Assembly: GCA_020859645.1 (NCBI GenBank)
Contig: JAJBVU010000166.1
Span: 1-5,155, forward strand
Length of the DNA stretch: 5,155 bases
Direction: 5' to 3'
Source: Eubacterium sp.
Lineage (GTDB): Bacteria > Bacillota > Clostridia > Lachnospirales > CAG-274
Under the pieces are notes generated by a model, which saw only the letters and a program-made list of their open reading frames with translations, searched no databases and had not been told where the DNA came from. This document shows, piece by piece, positions 5,111-5,155 of the stretch (positions are counted from its first letter, which is position 1; each line of letters begins with the position of its first letter). Both the position numbers and the translations under genes were made by a program.

Positions 5111-5155
5111 CCTGTTTTTTATGTAACAGGTCAGCCGTGGCTTTTATTTTTAGCT

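Noticed and set aside
5111..5142. Short inverted repeats CCTGTT/AACAGG and AGCC-GT-GGCT upstream of the DUF1292 gene, considered as a terminator
   Set aside because: The first has an 8-base loop and a 6-bp stem with no U-tract on the minus strand; the second has a 2-base centre and cannot form a real hairpin beyond three pairs. Too weak to call.

Overview
The window is about 5.2 kb of moderately AT-rich DNA from a low-GC Gram-positive bacterium, most likely an anaerobic Clostridia (Lachnospiraceae-like or a related order). The evidence is the gene set (DUF1292/YrzB-type protein, ribonuclease J, a YlbF-family protein, a CspA-type cold shock protein, a sporulation-family D,D-carboxypeptidase), the strong GGAGG-type ribosome binding sites, and non-ATG starts (TTG, GTG). 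This is core chromosome; I see no transposase, phage gene, CRISPR array, tRNA or rRNA.

All six supported genes lie on the minus strand, so the transcription order runs from high to low coordinates. (1) 5096-4800 is a small acidic DUF1292 protein, followed at once by a weak hairpin that may terminate. (2) A 207-base gap follows, unusually rich in inverted repeats, which forms the leader of (3) ribonuclease J (4592-2850, probable TTG start). (4) A YlbF-family protein begins 25 bases after RNase J ends. (5) An alpha/beta hydrolase overlaps it by four bases (GTGA), behind a near-perfect Shine-Dalgarno. Genes 3-5 look like one operon. (6) A cold shock gene (1610-1410) has its own near-consensus sigma-A promoter, a short leader with a small hairpin and a U9 tract, and a strong terminator. 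(7) A D-alanyl-D-alanine carboxypeptidase (1195-35) has its own likely promoter. The last 34 bases beyond it are abruptly GC-rich and unassigned.

The functional theme of the middle is RNA turnover. RNase J is the 5'-3' exonuclease/endonuclease of Firmicutes mRNA decay. YlbF-family proteins in Bacillus subtilis belong to the Y-complex that specifies RNase Y cleavage. The cold shock protein is an RNA chaperone. The carboxypeptidase trims peptidoglycan stem peptides outside the membrane and is not obviously linked to the others.

I found no clearly new biological system. The most notable items are the leader of the RNase J gene, where two hairpins compete for one shared segment, and the cold shock leader, where a U9 tract next to the ribosome binding site could be a target for the protein itself. 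Both are inferences from sequence. No gene-free stretch exceeds about 215 bases.
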